64,000 nt of DNA, from assembly GCF_020497125.1 (NCBI RefSeq), contig NC_059082.1, positions 63,256,948-63,320,947 on the forward strand, in the 5' to 3' direction. Of this stretch, positions 26,946 to 42,676 are shown in pieces (position 1 is the first letter of the stretch; each line of letters starts with the position of its first letter). The notes under the pieces were generated by a model. That model was not told the DNA's origin and searched no databases. It saw nothing but the letters and a program-made list of their open reading frames with translations. The DNA is from Mauremys mutica (lineage: Eukaryota; Chordata; Testudines; Geoemydidae). The translations under genes and the position numbers were made by a program.

Positions 26946-28875
26946 AGTCAGGGGTAATGGCAGCTGTACGGGCCCAGAATTTCCATGATTGGAAGTATCA
27001 GGAGAGCAAGCCACCAAGGTCTCAGGTGTTCGATCTGATGCACCTTGCTCAGAAGTGGCTATGGCCTTAGGCATGCAGCTCGGAAAATATTTTGGAGACG
27101 TTGGTCATAGACCAATTTATGCAGAGACTACCGCCAGACCTGTGTGTGTGCGCGTAGGCCAGCACAACCCATCCACCTATGATAAAACAATCATGCTGGT
27201 AGAGAGACAATTGATGGCCAGGGAATTGACCTATCTACCTAAGGAAGGCCCCATATGAGGCAGGCGACCAACGCCAACACCAGGGGTTCAGGTGACCAGA
27301 CACCCGAGGACCCTTACGTGGAAGAAGAGGGAGGCCAAAGACCAGACGAGAATCCAGGAGGATGGGAATGGATTGGGTGGGGGAAACCCCAAGGCTAAAC
27401 CTCCTAACCTAGAAGTAATTATAGGTGTTACAGGTGTGGGAAGCTGGGTCACATAGTGGCCCAGTGCCCTAACCTCGAAGAGCCCATGCAGTGTAATCTC
27501 AGGGACTGGAGTGGCCCATGCTCCCTCCTCAACCTTGTGGGGGTCGCAGTCACCCCACACAAATATACAAGGCCAGTAAAAGTGGATGGGGTAGAAACCA
27601 TAGCGCTCGTAGATTCCAGGAGTGCTATTACCCTGATCTCAGGTAAACTAGTAAAGTGCAGCCCGTTAACACAGGCTGAATGTACAATGGTAACATCTGT
27701 CCATAGGACTGTTAGCTACTACCCCATCATACCAGTAAAGCTAGAAGTTCAGGGAAATGTCACTCAGGTGAAAGTAGGGGTGGTCCCACACCTCCCCGTC
27801 CCATGCTCATCGGAAGAGATTTTCTTGGGTTTGGAAACTTGCTCCCACTGGAGGGGTCAGAGGAAGAGGAGCTCCTGAACTGAGGAAGGCCTCCACAGCA
27901 GAATGTTCTCCCTCAATGTTCGTGGAAGTATCCCAGGAACTATTCCCCGCCCCTGGGGGAGGCTGAAGACCAAAAGGAAAAAAAAGGCTGCCTAGGCGTT
28001 GGGTACCCGAATCTTGCTATAAGGACAAAGGGCTGCCTGTGTAGGTGGGCAGACACAGGCTACTAAAAGGAAGGACCCCGAGATGCAGGAAGGTTCAGAA
28101 ACTGGTTCCAACACACAGAGACACACACACCACCCCCACAGAGCCGGCTGAGAGGGTAGCATAAGATCCTTCAGAGTTCCAGCTGATAAGTCCCGGGAGG
28201 GCAACTTTCAGATGGGACCAGGTGGAGGACTCAAGGTATGAGAGCACCAGGAAAGAGATGGCTGAGATAGATGGGGTACCCATAGTGGGGAAAAACTTGA
28301 ATGCCCTGGCCGTACTTCATAATCAAGAAGGACCTTCTGTACCTGGTTGTGTGTGTGCAGGAGCAAGAGGTACACCAGCTCCTAGTACCCTGGGAACACC
28401 AGAGGGCAATATTAAACCTTGCCCACAGTCACCTTTTTGGAGGACATGTGGGGGCAGAGAAAACCCAGGTGCAAATCTTGCGCAGGTTCTTCTGGCTGGG
28501 GGTACATGAGACTGTCCAGCGGTTCTGCACCTCCTGTCCCAAATATCAATTGCACAGACCTCGTCTACATCTAAGAGTCCCTCTGGTACCCCTGCCGATC
28601 ATCGAAGTTACGTTTGAGCGGGTCGCCATGGAAGCATTACATTACTGCCTGCTCGGGCATAGATTTGTCCTTGTAACTGACCGTGCCCCTCTTCAATAGA
28701 TGCAGCGAAACAAGGAGAAGAACTCCAGGGTAACCAGGTGGTTCTTGTCTCTCCAACTTTTCCAGTTTCACATGCAACATAGAGCAGGCAGCTGCCATTG
28801 CAATGCCGATGGTTCGTCACGTGTGCACCGTATGGCGTCCCAAGCTGCCCAACCTCTTGGTGTTGAGCAGAGGGG
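26946..28875 (+). pseudogene. Degraded and rearranged Ty3/gypsy-like retroelement, internal part
   Basis: Plus-strand remains of gag-pol. There is a CCHC zinc knuckle (CYRCGKLGHIVAQC, about 27426-27467), then an aspartic protease piece ALVDSRSAITLIS (about 27604-27645) in which the D-S-G triad has become D-S-R. An integrase zinc-binding region follows (HLFGGHVGAEK ... FCTSC, about 28424-28540). It is followed directly by RNase H-like sequence (HRFVLVTDRAPLQ, then RVTRWFLSLQLFQFHMQHRAG, about 28655-28795). Reverse transcriptase was not seen. Stops and shifts are frequent, including a stop right after the RNase H block begins. In intact gypsy elements RNase H precedes integrase, so the order here is rearranged. 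Confidence 0.75.
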
Positions 28876-29651
28876 AGGGATATATGACAGACCCAGACCG
28901 GTTGGGTGCAGGAGTCTGGTAGAGGGAAAACACACTGCACGCTGGATGACTAGTTTTCTGTTCCCTGAGTGACCAGGGCAGGGGCTGCCCCAGAGCAGTC
29001 AGGGAGGTGCTAGAAACAATTGAGTCAGGCAGACTCCATAAGACACCTGGAACCAGTTAAGAACTGATTAGAAGCAATCAAAGGAAACAGGCTAATCAGA
29101 TCACCTGAAGCCCATTTAGAACCAGCTGGGACTAGTTTAAAAGGCAGCCCCTTGACAGAGGCCAGCTGGTAGGAGCTGGGAGTAGGAAGGTGTGCTGTGG
29201 GAATACTGGGAGAAAGAAAGTGTGCAGTAAAAGACCCAGGAGAACAAGTGTGGTCAGGTACCTAGGAGGGACCATTTAGGGAAATAGCCCAGGGAAGGGC
29301 TACTGTCATATATCCCTCCCCATAGCTCTGGTAGTATAGGAAAACTACCTGTTTCTGCTGCCAATTACGGTCCCTGGGCTGGAACCCGAAGAAGAAGGAG
29401 GGCCTGAGTTCCCCCCATATCCTCCCTACACACACACAAATGCTCCCTGAGAAGGAAAACAGGGACTAAAGAGGGTTCTTATGCCAAACCTGTTGATTGG
29501 CCGATGATGAAAGTGACTCAGTAAGCTGTAACCCTTGCTTCTAGGAGGGGAGAGAGGCTACATTGAGGGTTACAGCAAACCTCTGAGGTAAACCCTAACT
29601 GCCTAGAAGTGCAGGACCCTCCCCCTGCCATGGCAAAGCCGGTGCTCTGCC
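28876..29651 (+). mobile_element. Probable gypsy LTR or 3' region adjoining the degraded element
   Basis: GC-rich sequence directly after the RNase H remnant, with TATGACAGACCCAGACC near 28881 and a phrase at about 29368-29410 (ggtccctgggctggaacccg) that recurs in similar form at about 34015-34060. That shared block suggests one LTR family. Clean TG...CA ends and a target duplication were not found. Confidence 0.5.
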
Positions 29652-30282
29652 ATATTTTTTTTTTGAGATGATGTGACCAGGACGGCACACAATATTCACG
29701 GTATGGGTTTACCCTGGCTTTATACAGTGGCATTATGATATTTTCTGTCTTATTAGCTATCCCTTTCCTAATGGTTCCTAACATTCTGCTAGCTTTTTTG
29801 TCTGCTGCTGCACATTGAGTGGATGTTTTCAGAGAACTATCCACAATCACACCAAGATCTCTTTCTTGAATGGTAACAACTAATTTAGAACCCATCATTT
29901 TGTGTATATATAGTTAGGATGTTTTCCAATGGGCATTATTTTGCATTTATCAACATTGAATTTCATCTGCCATTTTGTTGCCCAGTCACCCAGTTTTTTG
30001 AGCTTCTTTTGTAACTCTTTGCTATCTGCTTGGACTTATCCATCTTGAGTCATTTTGTATCATCTGCAAACTTTGCCACCTCATTGTTCACCATTTTTTT
30101 CCAGATCATTTATGAATATGTTGAACTGCAAGGGTCCAGTACAGATCATTGAGGGACCCTGTTATTTACCAGTCTCCACTGTTAAACTGACCATTTATTC
30201 CTACACCTTGTTTACTGTCTTTTAACCACTTACTGATCCATAAAGGACCATCCTTGCCCCACCACTTAACTTCTGGTATTCC
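29652..30282 (-). mobile_element. CR1 LINE fragment, middle of ORF2 RT region
   Basis: Minus-strand CR1 relic. Translated pieces include MMGSKLVVTIQERDLGVIVD followed by SSLKTSTQCA and KKASRMLGTIRKGI, matching the intact-type CR1 at 61.6 kb. Further right, the DNA follows the same CR1 through the region before F-A-D-D. Both ends are truncated. Confidence 0.85.
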
Positions 30283-31368
30283 CATCTGGACAGCTCAATA
30301 CATTTAAAAATCATCATCATGTTGGTGATGGGTGGATAGCCAGAAAGGATAGAGATAAAGATTGGCTGTTTTATGCATTATGCATCTGTAGCGAAGTCCT
30401 GTAGCTGGCGTGACAAACTAGCTTTTGAAGTGTCTATCCTCCTGTCTTGGAGAGGAAAAGGTAGGAGACTTGCAACGGGAACACCTGAGCCAGGTATGTT
30501 GCTATGGGTGGGAGGCAGAATGGAAAGACAAGTACAGTGTTCAGATCTCCCAACCCTGCAGATTTTGGAGTCAGATTGACTTAAAGCTAGTCAAGTTTGG
30601 GGAGGGTAGAAAGCCACACCCTGCCTCTCCAGTGTTACTGCTCATCCTGCCCACAAGGAGGGAATATGTGACTCCATTTTTGCTCTCTTAGCCACATGGA
30701 ACCTTTATAATAACTTCTTTTCCTTTTGTTTCTTCGACAGCGGGGGACACCCAGCCATTTGACTTCAGTGGGAAAGATCAAGACCCTGTTTTTCTCAGTA
30801 TAAGAGGTTTGCTAGTACCTTGGCATTTAAACTCAGCAATATATCTTCTGTCAATACTTTTCAGTTGAAACATTATCTGTATCTTCCATATTTGGTCATA
30901 AAACTGTATAAAAGTTAACTTAGCAATCACAGCCAATGGAAGTGAGTAGAATTCATGGAACCAAAATATAAACTTGGCTTTTATTTGATCAGTATTAAAT
31001 ACAAAATTATTTTAGGTGTTGCAGTAATGAATAGCAGTAATGCACCTCCACTTGACTCATATAACTGTACCATTGACAAGAACAGTAATTATAACATCTA
31101 TTTATATATGTCTTTCTCATGTGGCCTAACCATCATGTATAATCATCTCCCTTTGATGTGTGCCTGCTTCCAGTTATACTGATGGCAGTTTTGCACCTAG
31201 CAGGGAGAGAATAGAAACATGAATCCTTTTTGTCCATATCATAGTTGAAGGAAGTGAATGTAATCAGACTTATCAAATCAGATATTATTTATTCTAGAAT
31301 AATTTACATTTTCCAAGGAAACTGGATTCAGTTCCCCTTGCTTTTAAATGGGGTTTAAAAGCACTTAC
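30283..31368. other. TEKT5 intron 3, part without recognised elements
   Basis: Intron between the CR1 relic and exon 3. No other feature was recognised. Confidence 0.5.
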
Positions 31369-31439
31369 CCCAACTGTTGATCAATTCTTTCTGCAAGTTT
31401 TCTCATTCTTTCTTGACAAGACTTGAACAAGTCAACCTC
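31369..31439 (-). CDS. TEKT5: TEKT5 coding exon 3 (71 nt)
   Basis: Internal exon, phase 0 at its 5' end and phase 2 at its 3' end. The acceptor is ACATTATAG| just above 31439 and the donor is TTGGG|GTAAGT at 31369/31368. It encodes EVDLFKSCQERMRKLAERID followed by QQL and two bases of the next codon. Tektins have EVD-x-x-x-x-CQE at this place. The junction codon completes as GGT with exon 4, which supports the placement. Confidence 0.9.
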
Positions 31440-33125
31440 CTATAATGTAATCACAGTATTAACAGTTGAACATTTTTCATTAATTTGCTTCAGTGTATAT
31501 AAAATAAACTTAACTATTCTGCAGATTACATACATACCCATCACGTATCTAACTGCCCTGAGGGAAGCTGAGAATGTCCTTTGTCAGTACTGAGATATGA
31601 TATACTGTGCACCAATCAAAACAGGGAGCATTTGATTTTCCTATTCTCTTCCTCTGGGCAATAAAGCTGTACCTTAACACTGACACAATTAGTGTTTATG
31701 GCTTGTTATGTAATATCAAGCATATTAGTAGATAGGACCACCCTAACAAATATAGGGTCAAATTCTGCTTGACTTAGGCATGCTAGAGACATTTCAGACC
31801 TGAGGCTTAGACCATTAACCCACACTCCTTAATTTCTCACTCACATTCCCTGAGGGAAAAGATTGTGTTATCTTGGAGTTTAGTTTGAGAAAAAGCTCAC
31901 TTCAGGGGAAAACTCTTTATGAATACTGTTATAGTTTTCTTCAGAAGGACTAATATTAGCCAAGAGATTCAAAGTTGAAGTTCACCTGTCTTCAAAAAAC
32001 CAAACTCAAACACACCATATTGGAAACCATGTAAAGACTGTAATTATGGTCTCCCAAACAAACTTAATTTTGCCTTTGTACTGCCCCGCTGCTTCCCTTC
32101 TTCAATCCATTGTAGCCTTCATACCTAGCTTGTAAGATATAGTTTTATATACACGAGTTTACAAAACTCTGAATATATTTCTGTAAGTGGTGTCAGGAGT
32201 CTTTAAGACACTTTTTTTTTTTTTTAAATTTAAGGTATTTGTTCAGTGTGGTTTTGGAAGATAGCAGCTTCTAGACTTGAGCTTCTCTGATATTAAGTAA
32301 TGAGTCTTTACTACCATATTGCCTTTGCTGCTACCAGGCAAGTCTCATAATTAAATGTTCTGGATTTGGACTTTAATGATGTGGCCCCTTTAAATCTCTT
32401 CTGTGGTTGACGGTAAGTCATTTAGGGAGAAACTTTCCCTTGATGTTGGGTAGACACTAAGTCTGATCGTCCAAACCTGGACTTAAGGGTGTAAAAATCA
32501 TAAATGTTGCAAAGCTGGAAATTCAAAATCAAGGTCCCCAGTTTCAAAAAAATATAAGAAAGATAGGAAAATAAGAAAACGCACAGTCAGTCCCCTGAAC
32601 AACTTTAACTCTGGCCCAAACTTCTGCCATGACAAGCCTAGAAACTTAGAGGCAATGTGAGTCTCTAAGAACACAGACGTTCATGTTCGCAGATGCTAAA
32701 ACATCAAGAGCACCTCTTAGTAGACCCCTTCTGTCTTACAGTGATCGCACACTGGCATAGCCTTTGAACAAAATGCCAGTTGTATTCACACCGCAAATTC
32801 CTAAGACTGCTTTCTTTAGATCCAAAGGCTACCAACAGGAAAATACATATGGGGCCAGTTTGAATTTAAAAGAGCACATGACTGTATTAGTAGTGTTACT
32901 GAAGTGCCTAGGAATCCTAGTCATTGACCAGGACCTTATTGTGGTAGGTACAGGACAAAAAGACTGTCCCTGCTCCAAAGAGCTTAATTAATCACCCTTC
33001 CTCAGATTTAAACATGCCTCCAAATGCTGTAAAAACAATTCCAGTGCTTTCTTAAGAACCCTTGCCAATAAGGTGATTTTTTTTTTAACCAAAATTCCAG
33101 CTCTGACGCTGCCCACCATCCACTA
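31440..33125. other. TEKT5 intron 2, part without recognised elements
   Basis: Intron upstream of exon 3 on the minus strand. There is a T13-14 tract near 32212-32225, and nothing else was identified. Confidence 0.5.
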
Positions 33126-33601
33126 AAGGTAGGTCTGCACTGTAATCAGGGAGCGTAATTGCAGCCTCCGTAGACATACCCTAGCTAGCTTTAATCTAGC
33201 TATCTCATGTACTGATAAAATGAAGCCAGAGCAGCATGGGCTTCAGCATGGCCATGCCACCTGAGTAATTACCAGCACCCCAAGAAGATTTGTACACCAT
33301 ACTGAAGCCCATGTTGCTGTGGCTTCACTGCTGTCAATGCATAAGCTTACCTAGAGTGAAGCTAGCTTACATAGGTCTACACAGGCTGCAGTCAGGGGGA
33401 GGGATAGCTTAGTGGCTTGAGCATTGGCCTACTAAACTCAGGGTTGTGAGTTCAATCCTTGAAGGGGCCATTTAAGGAACTGGGGAATCTGGGGATTAGT
33501 CCTGCTTTGAGCAGGGGGTTGAACTAGATGACCTCCTGAGATTCCTTCCAACCCTGATATTCTCTGAATCACACACTCTATGCTTTGTGTAGCCATACCC
33601 T
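33126..33601. mobile_element. Diverged Harbinger-type MITE interrupted by a SINE
   Basis: The left part starts AGGTAGGTCTGCACTGTAATC and the right part ends TTTGTGTAGCCATACCCT, resembling the GGGTATGGCTACAC ends of this superfamily. The middle contains AGACATACCCTAGCTAG. The SINE at 33396-33564 lies inside it. Ends are uncertain. Confidence 0.5.
33396..33564 (+). mobile_element. tRNA-derived SINE, turtle Cry-like (about 169 bp)
   Basis: The pol III A box (TAGCTTAGTGG, 33405-33415) and B box (GGTTGTGAGTTCAATCC, 33442-33458) are correctly spaced for a tRNA promoter. The 3' half (gaactagatgacctcctgag...ccaaccctgatattct) is CR1-like, the arrangement known for turtle SINEs mobilised by CR1. Family naming is from memory. 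Confidence 0.85.
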
Positions 33602-33652
33602 CAGGAGCAGCTACTTTTTTTTTCCAGATGAGTCAGTTAGCCAAGCAAGGAG

Positions 33653-34346
33653 TGTAAGGGGGCTTGATGGGACTAAGTGCCAAATAGAACACCTGTGGCT
33701 GATTGATTGAGGGTCCAGAGCTAGGATAGGATCATTAGATTCCCGGGCCTTACAGTCAGGTGGGTAGCTACAAGGGAGAAACCAATCTTCTGTAGAGAGA
33801 AATCCACAGAGTGTGAGTTATCCCCTAAAGGGCAGGAAAGGAAAAGAGAAAAGAAAAGCTGTAAGGACCTAGGGAGAAGCTAGAGGCCTGAGAACCAAAG
33901 GGAGGCTGTGTTAAGCACAAGCTGCGGGGAAGCAGCACAAGGGAAGTTGGAGGGAGGAAGTGGCCCAGGAAAACAGCAGCATGTATGAAGCAGCAGACCT
34001 AGCTGCTTAATATAGGGTCCCTGAGTTGGAAGCCGGAGTAGAGAGGGAGCCTGGGCTCCCCTGCCACTCTTGAGGAAGAGGCATGCAAGCTGAGTAGAAG
34101 GACTGTTGAGTCCAGGTTGGAACTGAAGCCTGACCCTGAAGGATGGGCTAAGGAATAGTCCAAGAGGGGGCTGAAGGCTCTTTTGTATTGGGATGTTTTG
34201 TGAATTTTCAAATTGGAACCCTGGAAGATAGCAGAACTTTACGTGACTTGGCTGGAGAGCCAAGCTATGGAGCACCTGGTGAGAGGCAGATGGTCTGCAG
34301 AAGGTGCTGGAGACAAGGGCTGCTTGCAACATTGCACCCTGACACA
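33653..34346 (+). mobile_element. Probable solo gypsy-like LTR (about 694 bp)
   Basis: It starts TGTAAGGGGGCTTG and ends near CACCCTGACACA. Its length is close to the 699-bp LTR at 6732-7430. It shares the phrase GGTCCCTGRGYTGGAA (about 34015-34035) with the LTR-like region at 29368. Flanking duplication is not clear (aggag versus agagg), so the ends are tentative. Confidence 0.45.
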
Positions 34347-35482
<1,136 letters not shown>

Positions 35483-35485
35483 TTA

Positions 35486-35756
35486 GGGCTGGTCTACACT
35501 AGGAGGGGGGATCGAACTAAGATACGCAACTTCAGCTACATGAGTTGAAGTATCTTAGTTTGACTTACCTGGCCGTCCTCACGGTGGCGAGTCGACTGCC
35601 ACAGCTCCCCTGTCGACTCTGCTTACTCCTCCTGCCGAGGTGGAGTACGGGCGTCGATTCGCGGATTGATTTATCTCGTCTAGACGAGACGCGATAAATT
35701 GATCCCCGATAGATCGATTACTACCCGCTGGATCAGTGAGTAGTATAGACGTACCC
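35486..35756. mobile_element. Harbinger-type MITE in TEKT5 intron 1 (271 bp)
   Basis: The left end GGGCTGGTCTACACTA and right end TAGTATAGACGTACCC are imperfect inverted repeats. TTA flanks both sides (35483-35485 and 35757-35759), the preferred Harbinger target. The interior is CpG-rich and contains the palindrome CTCGTCTAGACGAG. A short tandem repeat of AGACGTACCCTTAGAC lies at the right border. Confidence 0.8.
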
Positions 35757-35860
35757 TTAGACAGACGTACCCTTAGACATACTAATAGGTTCGGTATTAA
35801 GCTAGAACTCTATCCATTTGCTTTGCCTGTTCCCCAAAGCGGTTTAGACAACTGTAGCTA

Positions 35861-39122
<3,262 letters not shown>

Positions 39123-39353
39123 GGGCTTGTCTACACTTACCGACAAGCAGCGATTGAGGCATCAGCAGTCAATTTAGCAGGTCTAGTGAAGACCCGCTAA
39201 ATCGACTGCAGATCGCTCCCCCGTTGATTCCTGTACTCCACCAGATCCAGAAGAGTAAGGGGAGTCCACAGGAGAGCGTCTCCCGTCGACATCGTGTAGT
39301 GTGGACCCCGCGGTAAGTAGTTCTAAGCTACGTCAATTTGAGTTATGCTATTT
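39123..39353. mobile_element. Truncated Harbinger-type MITE
   Basis: The left end is GGGCTTGTCTACACTTACC. The interior has AGCAGGTCTAGTGAAGACCCGCTAAATCGAC and other CpG-rich palindromic pieces typical of turtle Harbinger MITEs. The right terminal repeat is missing, with the element fading near GTTATGCTATTTGAA. Confidence 0.65.
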
Positions 39354-39411
39354 GAAGGCATATGACTCCTTTGAGGGAAAAGAATATAAATATCAAGCAG
39401 ATTAAATTACT

Positions 39412-39839
39412 GTTAGGGGATTCCTTAATTAACGCTTGCAGAAGCTGGACAGAGTAGCCAAAACTCTGCTCTGTGGGCTCGAGTAGGACTGAGCCAGAGG
39501 GGTTTCCAGGTAGCCAAGGCCTTGCCTGGAGGAAATCTGAGACAGACCAGAGGGCTGAGGAGACCAGACCTGGAGAGAAGAAGTTACCCATAGAATGGGT
39601 AACCACCTTCCCTGTTTGCCAAGCAGGAACTGTGTGAGACTAGCACAGGGCCTGTTTGTGTATGTTTGTGAAAGAAAGGCTCACTAAGAGGAATGTACAG
39701 CTCTTAATGTATAGTTCCTTAATGTCCAACATAGGAGTTATGTGCTTAATGTAACCCTTTACTGCTTGTGTAATTCCTTCTCAAATAAACTGCAGTGTAT
39801 GCAAGTTAATTACTGTGGACCTTTTTCACTGGTATGACA
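39412..39839 (+). mobile_element. Possible solo LTR (428 bp)
   Basis: It begins TGTTAGGGG, ends TATGACA, and has AATAAA near 39784 followed by a GT-rich stretch, as in an LTR. The flanking 5-mers attac and gtaat are not direct repeats, so this remains tentative. Confidence 0.3.
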
Positions 39840-42432
39840 GTAATCTGCTCCACTGGGAGCCATTAAAGATCCATTCAGGGGTAGTAGCCCCCTAGTGCCA
39901 ACACTCAAGTGAAGGAGGAATAATATTGAAAATGGGACATGCCTAATGAAATTCATTGGAAGGTGACCATTATCTGCTAGTCAGAGAGGAGAAAAATGTG
40001 TTCAGAACTTCTGTGAACAATAGCAATGCCATTTTATTGTCTAGACTGAGTAATACATGAGCTCTCATGTATCAAACTTTCTTTTTCAAAGCCAAAAGGT
40101 AATAAATGCTATTTAGTGGGCCAGTATAACATGACAGATAATCTATATATGTACCCCACCCCTTTATTGGGTAGACTGGCTCAACTTTCTGAGTATGTCA
40201 CCCTCTAATGGCTGGCCTACAGAGTTTAAAAGTTGCACTACTTTTAGCTTTTGGGTTCTCTGCTTTGTATGCAGACACAGTGATGGGGTGAAGTGTGTCA
40301 GGATTATGGTAGCACTCACTGTTTCTCGTTTCATTGATTACTTTAGTAAGACTCTTTCTAAACAATGTGTTTTTACAGTTTAAAAACAAACGCTACTGAC
40401 AACTAGTGACAATTCCTATTTAGCTCATCTGCTAGAGACCTATGTTTCCATTCCCTATACTGCATGTGAGTAGTTCAACTGACAATAGTAGTGCCTCTTG
40501 ATTTCAGTAGGCTTACCTGTATGGATAGTTGCCCTTGAATGCTCAGAATGCATCAGTAGGCTAACAAACAATTCCAATATTCAAAGGCTTTTTACCTTTC
40601 TTCACTCAAAGTAACTTTGGTAAAGCAGTTTTATTTGTAAATAAATCCATGCATAGATATCACAAAGATAGCATAGGAATTTAGAAAGTAAAGGAAGTTT
40701 CACAGTAAACAAAATAGTCTCCCAAAGGTAACATGTTACAGTACAATTCAGAAATAAATCACAGTGTAAAAGTGGTAATGACAGATTAGTAGCAGAATCT
40801 CTCACTACAGATGTGCATTCATGGTTCGTCCAGTCCCATCTGGACTAAATGAAGAAACTTTCCCTTGAAATTCCAACACCACCTTCTTAGAACTGACATG
40901 TTTATAGGGTTGCCAAAGACAACCAAATAGAATGCAAGGCATGGCCTCCTCAAATTCCTATTTCTCCATTACCAATAATTGTCACGGATATGTCCTGTGC
41001 TCTGAAAAGTCCATTATGGTAGCCTTCAGTTATTAACTAAATAAACTAAAGTTGAAAATCTTTGAACATCCATAGTGAGGAAATGACTTTTTTTAGCACT
41101 ATACAGTAGTGCTATCCAGATTGGTGAAGTAGGAAGTTTGATCACGTGACCATTACAAACACTAGTTGCCAAAACCCAAAGGGTCAGGCAGGTAAAGGAA
41201 TTTAGAAATAAGTCTTCGATCATTTTAAGTTTTTTGTCTCACCTCCCTGTAAAAGAGAGGAGGTTCAGAAGTTACAGTGGGGAGTACAGACGGCCACCAT
41301 CCTACCAGAGACGGAGTAGTAAGAAATAGAGGCTGATTCTTTATCTTTTGCTAAGGGTGGTAATGTATCTATTCTTTCTGTATAGTGCTGTGCTAATCTG
41401 ATTGGTAATCTTTGATTAAATAATTATATCTGAGCCTATTTGACAATTTCAAATTGTTAGTTTCAAACACAGAACAGAAGATATGTATGCAGAAGGTGCC
41501 CCCTATGTGTGAATGTTGGAAGCACAATCTGGTCCTTCCTATGTAAGAACCTTCAAGATGGTTGACAATATTTACTATTTCTAACTACTTAAAAACTGAT
41601 GTCAAGACTTCTGTGGTTGAGATCAGCAATTTCCCTTCTCCCTTTGGATGTAAGTTGACTAGATAAGCTGGCATGAGCTCTCACGCTGATGTGAATGTTC
41701 ATTTCTCATTTAATCAGCCTTGCTCTGTAAAAATATGAGTGAGCAAGTTTTATGTGGCTCAGTATGCACAACAGAGTATAATTTCTCCAACCCTATGATT
41801 TTAGGGGTTGGTTTTGGTTTTAAATTAGGTTACTGAAAAGCAAGTGACTGATTCGGATAAGTACAACGTAACATTGTCAAATTGTAGTCACTGCTGCAGC
41901 CTGTCTCTTTCACATGAAGCAATCTTTTTTTTTTTTTTGAGGGGGGAGCGGAGGGTGTTAGTGTTTCAGTTTGTATTATAAGAACTGTCTCCAGGCACCG
42001 TTGGGATTGCATTTCCAGATCTCAGTATAAAAGCTGGGGACTTGGAAGGAAATAGGTTAAGGGAGACTGAACACCACACATTTTTCCAGCTCATTGGCTA
42101 GATTAAAAATCTATCCATATAATAAGAATCCAGGATTGTCACTCTGAAGCCTATAATATCTGAGGCAGTGTGAAGCAATGGAAATAGCTACAAAAATGGT
42201 TGAGAGCTGGTTTTGTTCAGAATATCACCACATTTAATCATCAGTGGGATCTGTGGTCTGTTACCAGTCAACTTTTACGTTCTCAGCCATTTATGAATTA
42301 CACCTGTGTGGCAGAAAGACTTGCATTTATGCCATGCCAAGAGTTCTAGACCATTGTGATCTCAGAGGTAACTTAACCAATCACCACCCTTCCTATACAG
42401 ATAACTTTCATGCAACAATTGCATTGGGTGTA
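39840..42432. other. Intergenic sequence without recognised genes
   Basis: No NUBP1 exon or other coding block was recognised. A T13 tract occurs at about 41926-41938. Confidence 0.45.
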
Positions 42433-42440
42433 TGAGGGAG

Positions 42441-42668
42441 CAGGACCGGCTCCAGGGTTTTTGTCGCCCTAAGCGGCGGAAGGGTCGGGGGGGAGCCATG
42501 ATCGGCGGCAGTTCCACCACGCCGCTTTCTTCTTTGGCAGCAATTCGGCGGCGGGTCCCTCGTTCCCTCTCAGAGCGAAGGACCTGCTGCCGAATTGCCA
42601 CCGAAGAGCCCGATGTGCCGCCACCCCCAAACACCTGCTTGCTGGGCTGGTGCCTGGAGCCGGCCCTG
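42441..42668. mobile_element. hAT-type MITE with perfect 8-bp duplication (228 bp)
   Basis: The ends are CAGGACCGGCTCCAGG and CCTGGAGCCGGCCCTG. TGAGGGAG is repeated exactly at 42433-42440 and 42669-42676. The interior is very CpG-rich (GGCGGCGGGTC and similar) and could mimic a CpG island in automated analysis. No coding potential is visible. Confidence 0.88.
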
Positions 42669-42676
42669 TGAGGGAG

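Noticed and set aside
28100..28135. An ACAC-rich stretch considered as a CRISPR-like or other array
   Set aside because: It is only a short degenerate CA-rich run in the gypsy remnant. There is no repeat-spacer pattern anywhere in the window, which is vertebrate DNA.
42432..42671. A CpG-rich patch as a candidate NUBP1 promoter
   Set aside because: It is bounded by inverted repeats and a perfect 8-bp duplication, so it is a hAT MITE rather than a gene-linked CpG island.
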